From Chara braunii (Eukaryota > Streptophyta > Charophyceae > Charales > Characeae), in assembly GCA_003427395.1 (NCBI GenBank), contig BFEA01000829.1, positions 357,808 to 386,531 on the forward strand: a stretch of DNA of 28,724 bases. The letters are read 5' to 3'. Below the pieces are notes generated by a model. It had not been told where the DNA came from, ran no database searches, and was given only the letters and a program-made list of their open reading frames with translations. Below, piece by piece: positions 27,111 to 28,724 of the stretch; the stretch's first letter is position 1; each line of letters starts with the position of its first letter. The position numbers and the translations under genes are program-made.

Positions 27111-27806
27111 ACAGGCGGGACACAGCAGCTGCTGTATCCCCCAACACGCAAATGGACACCCCCCAAGCCAACGGGCAGTCGATAATCCAGACCCCTCCTG
27201 CACGCCCTCCCCCCCCCAACACACAAAAATCGCCATGCATGAAAAAAAAAAAAGAGGCCGGATTTGGGCACTACTCCGGAAGTGCAGCAAGGTCTGGCAG
27301 CAAAAAAAGAAAAAAGAAAAAAACAAACTCAGTGGGCTTTTTGGTATGCCCGGGATACCCCGGGTGTGGTCCCTGCCCAGCCGGGTGCCCCGGGTGCCCC
27401 GGGAAAGCTAGCAGTCGAGCATATTTAAACAGGTTACATTGGAAAGTTGACCAATTTCCCATTGTATGAGACCTAGTGGATCGCCATGCCATTCTCAAAA
27501 TGGTAAGGAACTTTCAAGACGTTTTCGAGCATTCAAATTTTGTGAGTTTAGGCCCCTTCACCACACAGTACTCTCGAATGGGCCAACTCATTGAAGCTGG
27601 CTGGAAAAATACAAATTGCCCAGAGAAGAGCGCAACAGTTTGCCCCTCGCAGCCTCAGGCCTACTTTTGGAATTCAGAGATTCCATCACCATCGAGGCGA
27701 CGGGCTTCTTAAAGCTTTGTAGTTGCAGGCTGGAGATGAGACACTTTTCTGACACCTATCAACTTCCGTAAGAATATCATGAGGCTGTGCGGCGATGGCA
27801 ACGTCA
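27111..27806. other. No gene seen; A-rich runs and CCCGGG cluster
   Basis: A-rich runs lie at 27240-27252 and 27301-27323. From 27348 to 27402 five CCCGGG or near-CCCGGG sites are spaced by GTG/TACC-type linkers. No domain was recognised in the short frames here. Confidence 0.45.
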
Positions 27807-27930
27807 TGAAACCCCATTACCCACTCTCCCACCATGCCCCCTTGATCCTTATCCATCACTCAAATGCATGAAACTCCGTTACCCACTCTCCCACCATGCC
27901 CACTTAATCCGTATCCATCACTCAAATGCA
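27807..27930 (+). repeat. 62-bp tandem duplication
   Basis: Two units (27807-27868, 27869-27930) start TGAAAC(C/T)CC(A/G)TTACCCACTC and end CATCACTCAAATGCA. A partial third copy, CTTATCCATCAGTCAAATGC, lies near 28561, again followed by GGGTTCAACCTC. Confidence 0.9.
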
Positions 27931-27951
27931 TCCTGGGTCTGGGTTCAACCT

Positions 27952-27991
27952 CTGATGAGTTGTGAAACTCCAAGAAAAGAGGCTGTCACAC
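27952..27991 (+). ncRNA. Second hammerhead-like motif, more degenerate
   Basis: CTGATGA (27952-27958) is followed by GTTG, the loop TGAAACT, CCAA and GAAA (27974-27977), then AGAGGCTGTCACA. It aligns with the minus-strand motif at 10184-10216, sharing CTGATGAGT, TGAAACTCC, GAAA and TGTCACA. Stem II is down to three pairs and the closing G-C pair is lost, so activity is doubtful. It is probably a decayed relative from the same repeat family. Confidence 0.35.
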
Positions 27992-28045
27992 ACACATGCA
28001 TGCATAAACATTGCATATACATTAGTACCCCCTCCTTCCGTGGAG

Positions 28046-28048
28046 TTA
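28046..28048. repeat. TTA target-site duplication, left
   Basis: TTA precedes GGGCCTCGCTCC and is repeated after the element at 28430-28432. A 3-bp TTA/TAA duplication is characteristic of PIF/Harbinger. Confidence 0.7.
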
Positions 28049-28429
28049 GGGCCTCGCTCCACCACTCACTACAAGGCCGTTTTGGCGAGTGGCCTCACCG
28101 CTCCACCACTCACCATGGTGAGAGTGTCTGAAGAGCTTTGTTTTGCCGTGGTGAGTGGCCTGTGGTGAGTACTCGCCACAGCGCTGGTTCTCCCTGCCTA
28201 CAATGGCGGGATTCTGGTGGGACCTCTCCGCCTCTCACCAAAAGTGCTTCGCTCACCATGCTACAAGATAAGGCTGGGGCTGGTCTCAACCAGCCCCGCC
28301 CTTGTCTTGCAGTTTGGTGAGTGAATTCCCGTGGTGAGTGGTGGAGCGGCCCAGGTATTGGTGTGAAAAGTCCCGTGGTGAGTACTCACCACGGGGAAAT
28401 TGAGTTTGGTGAGTGGTGGAGTGAGGCCC
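28049..28429. mobile_element. PIF/Harbinger-type MITE, 381 bp
   Basis: The ends are 23-bp inverted repeats, GGGCCTCGCTCCACCACTCA.. and its complement, with two mismatches, flanked by TTA on both sides. GGGCC-type ends with TTA duplications fit Tourist/Harbinger MITEs. Inside is a second inverted pair, GGCCTCACCGCTCCACCACTCAC (about 28090) and GTGGTGAGTGGTGGAGCGGCC (about 28331), plus many GTGGTGAGT words, so the whole could fold back on itself. It has no coding capacity. Confidence 0.8.
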
Positions 28430-28451
28430 TTATATTCAGCAACCACACAGG

Positions 28452-28477
28452 CACACACACACACACACACACACACA
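28452..28477. repeat. (CA)n microsatellite
   Basis: Thirteen CA units immediately right of the Harbinger-type MITE. Confidence 0.95.
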
Positions 28478-28665
28478 TGCATTAGGATTGTAGGGTTGGT
28501 GTGAGTAAAGTCAACCACTTTTCTCAGGGACATTGCTAACACTGAGCGATGTGCTTTGTCCTTATCCATCAGTCAAATGCATCCTTGGCAGACTGTCGGG
28601 GTTCAACCTCGTGACAACACACTCTGGCACAACCATGCTTTTTTTTGGTGGTGGAGAAGTGAACA

Positions 28666-28668
<3 letters not shown>

Positions 28669-28724
<56 letters not shown>
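28669..28724. repeat. (AC)n microsatellite at window end
   Basis: Twenty-eight AC units run off the end of the window. Confidence 0.95.

Noticed and set aside
26679-27271. Long frames on both strands with Glu/Arg- or Ser/Pro/Leu-rich runs
   Set aside because: Translations of the CTT/CTC microsatellite, including unresolved bases.

Overview
The window reads as a transposon-dense piece of a large eukaryotic nuclear genome, most likely from the green plant lineage. Evidence: a chromodomain-bearing Ty3/gypsy element primed by initiator tRNA-Met, two plant-type L1-like LINE copies with a zf-RVT finger, a Penelope-type reverse transcriptase, hAT-like and Harbinger-like MITEs, two tRNA-Ser genes without encoded CCA, splice-site-bounded exon-like segments, and many microsatellites. 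A charophyte alga or another large-genome non-seed streptophyte would fit, but that is an inference. No intact protein-coding gene was found; almost every transposon frame is broken by stops or small indels.

Layout. 1-700: TGATGA-rich sequence, no gene. 700-3234 (+): AT-rich decayed LINE ending in a poly-A tail. 3527-3589 (-): candidate host exon. 3590-4475: microsatellites, no gene. 4602-19430 (+): one old Ty3/gypsy chromovirus of about 14.8 kb. Its 5' LTR carries a complete 772-bp hAT-like MITE (4860-5631), and the unoccupied form of the site is seen in the 3' LTR. About 6 kb lies between its primer-binding site and gag. That stretch holds a duplicated leader, a tRNA-like fragment, remnants of another gag/ORF1 with a zinc knuckle, a ~123-bp degenerate satellite, a hammerhead-ribozyme-like core on the minus strand, and a pyrimidine tract. 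Gag, protease, RT, RNase H, integrase and chromodomain follow from about 11950 to 18335, all pseudogenised.

19446-20456 again holds candidate minus-strand host exons. If these belong with 3527-3589, the gypsy element sits in a very large intron of a coiled-coil protein gene. 20531-22800 holds four copies of a dispersed repeat in two inverted pairs; the second pair brackets two identical tRNA-Ser(GCU) genes. 23199-24164: Penelope-like RT remnant with a mutated motif C. 24640-26390: GC-richer LINE of the same family as the first, broken by a 32-bp tandem duplication. 26827-27110: pyrimidine microsatellite with two unresolved bases. 27807-27977: 62-bp tandem repeat and a second hammerhead-like motif. 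28049-28429: Harbinger-type MITE with TTA target duplications. The window ends in a CA repeat.

The only features likely to function as written are the two tRNA-Ser genes. Everything else is mobile-element debris and possible fragments of one host gene. Short exact or near-exact tandem duplications (2, 26, 28, 32, 62, 136 and ~200 bp) recur and caused several of the frame breaks. All boundaries are by eye; no alignments or searches were run.
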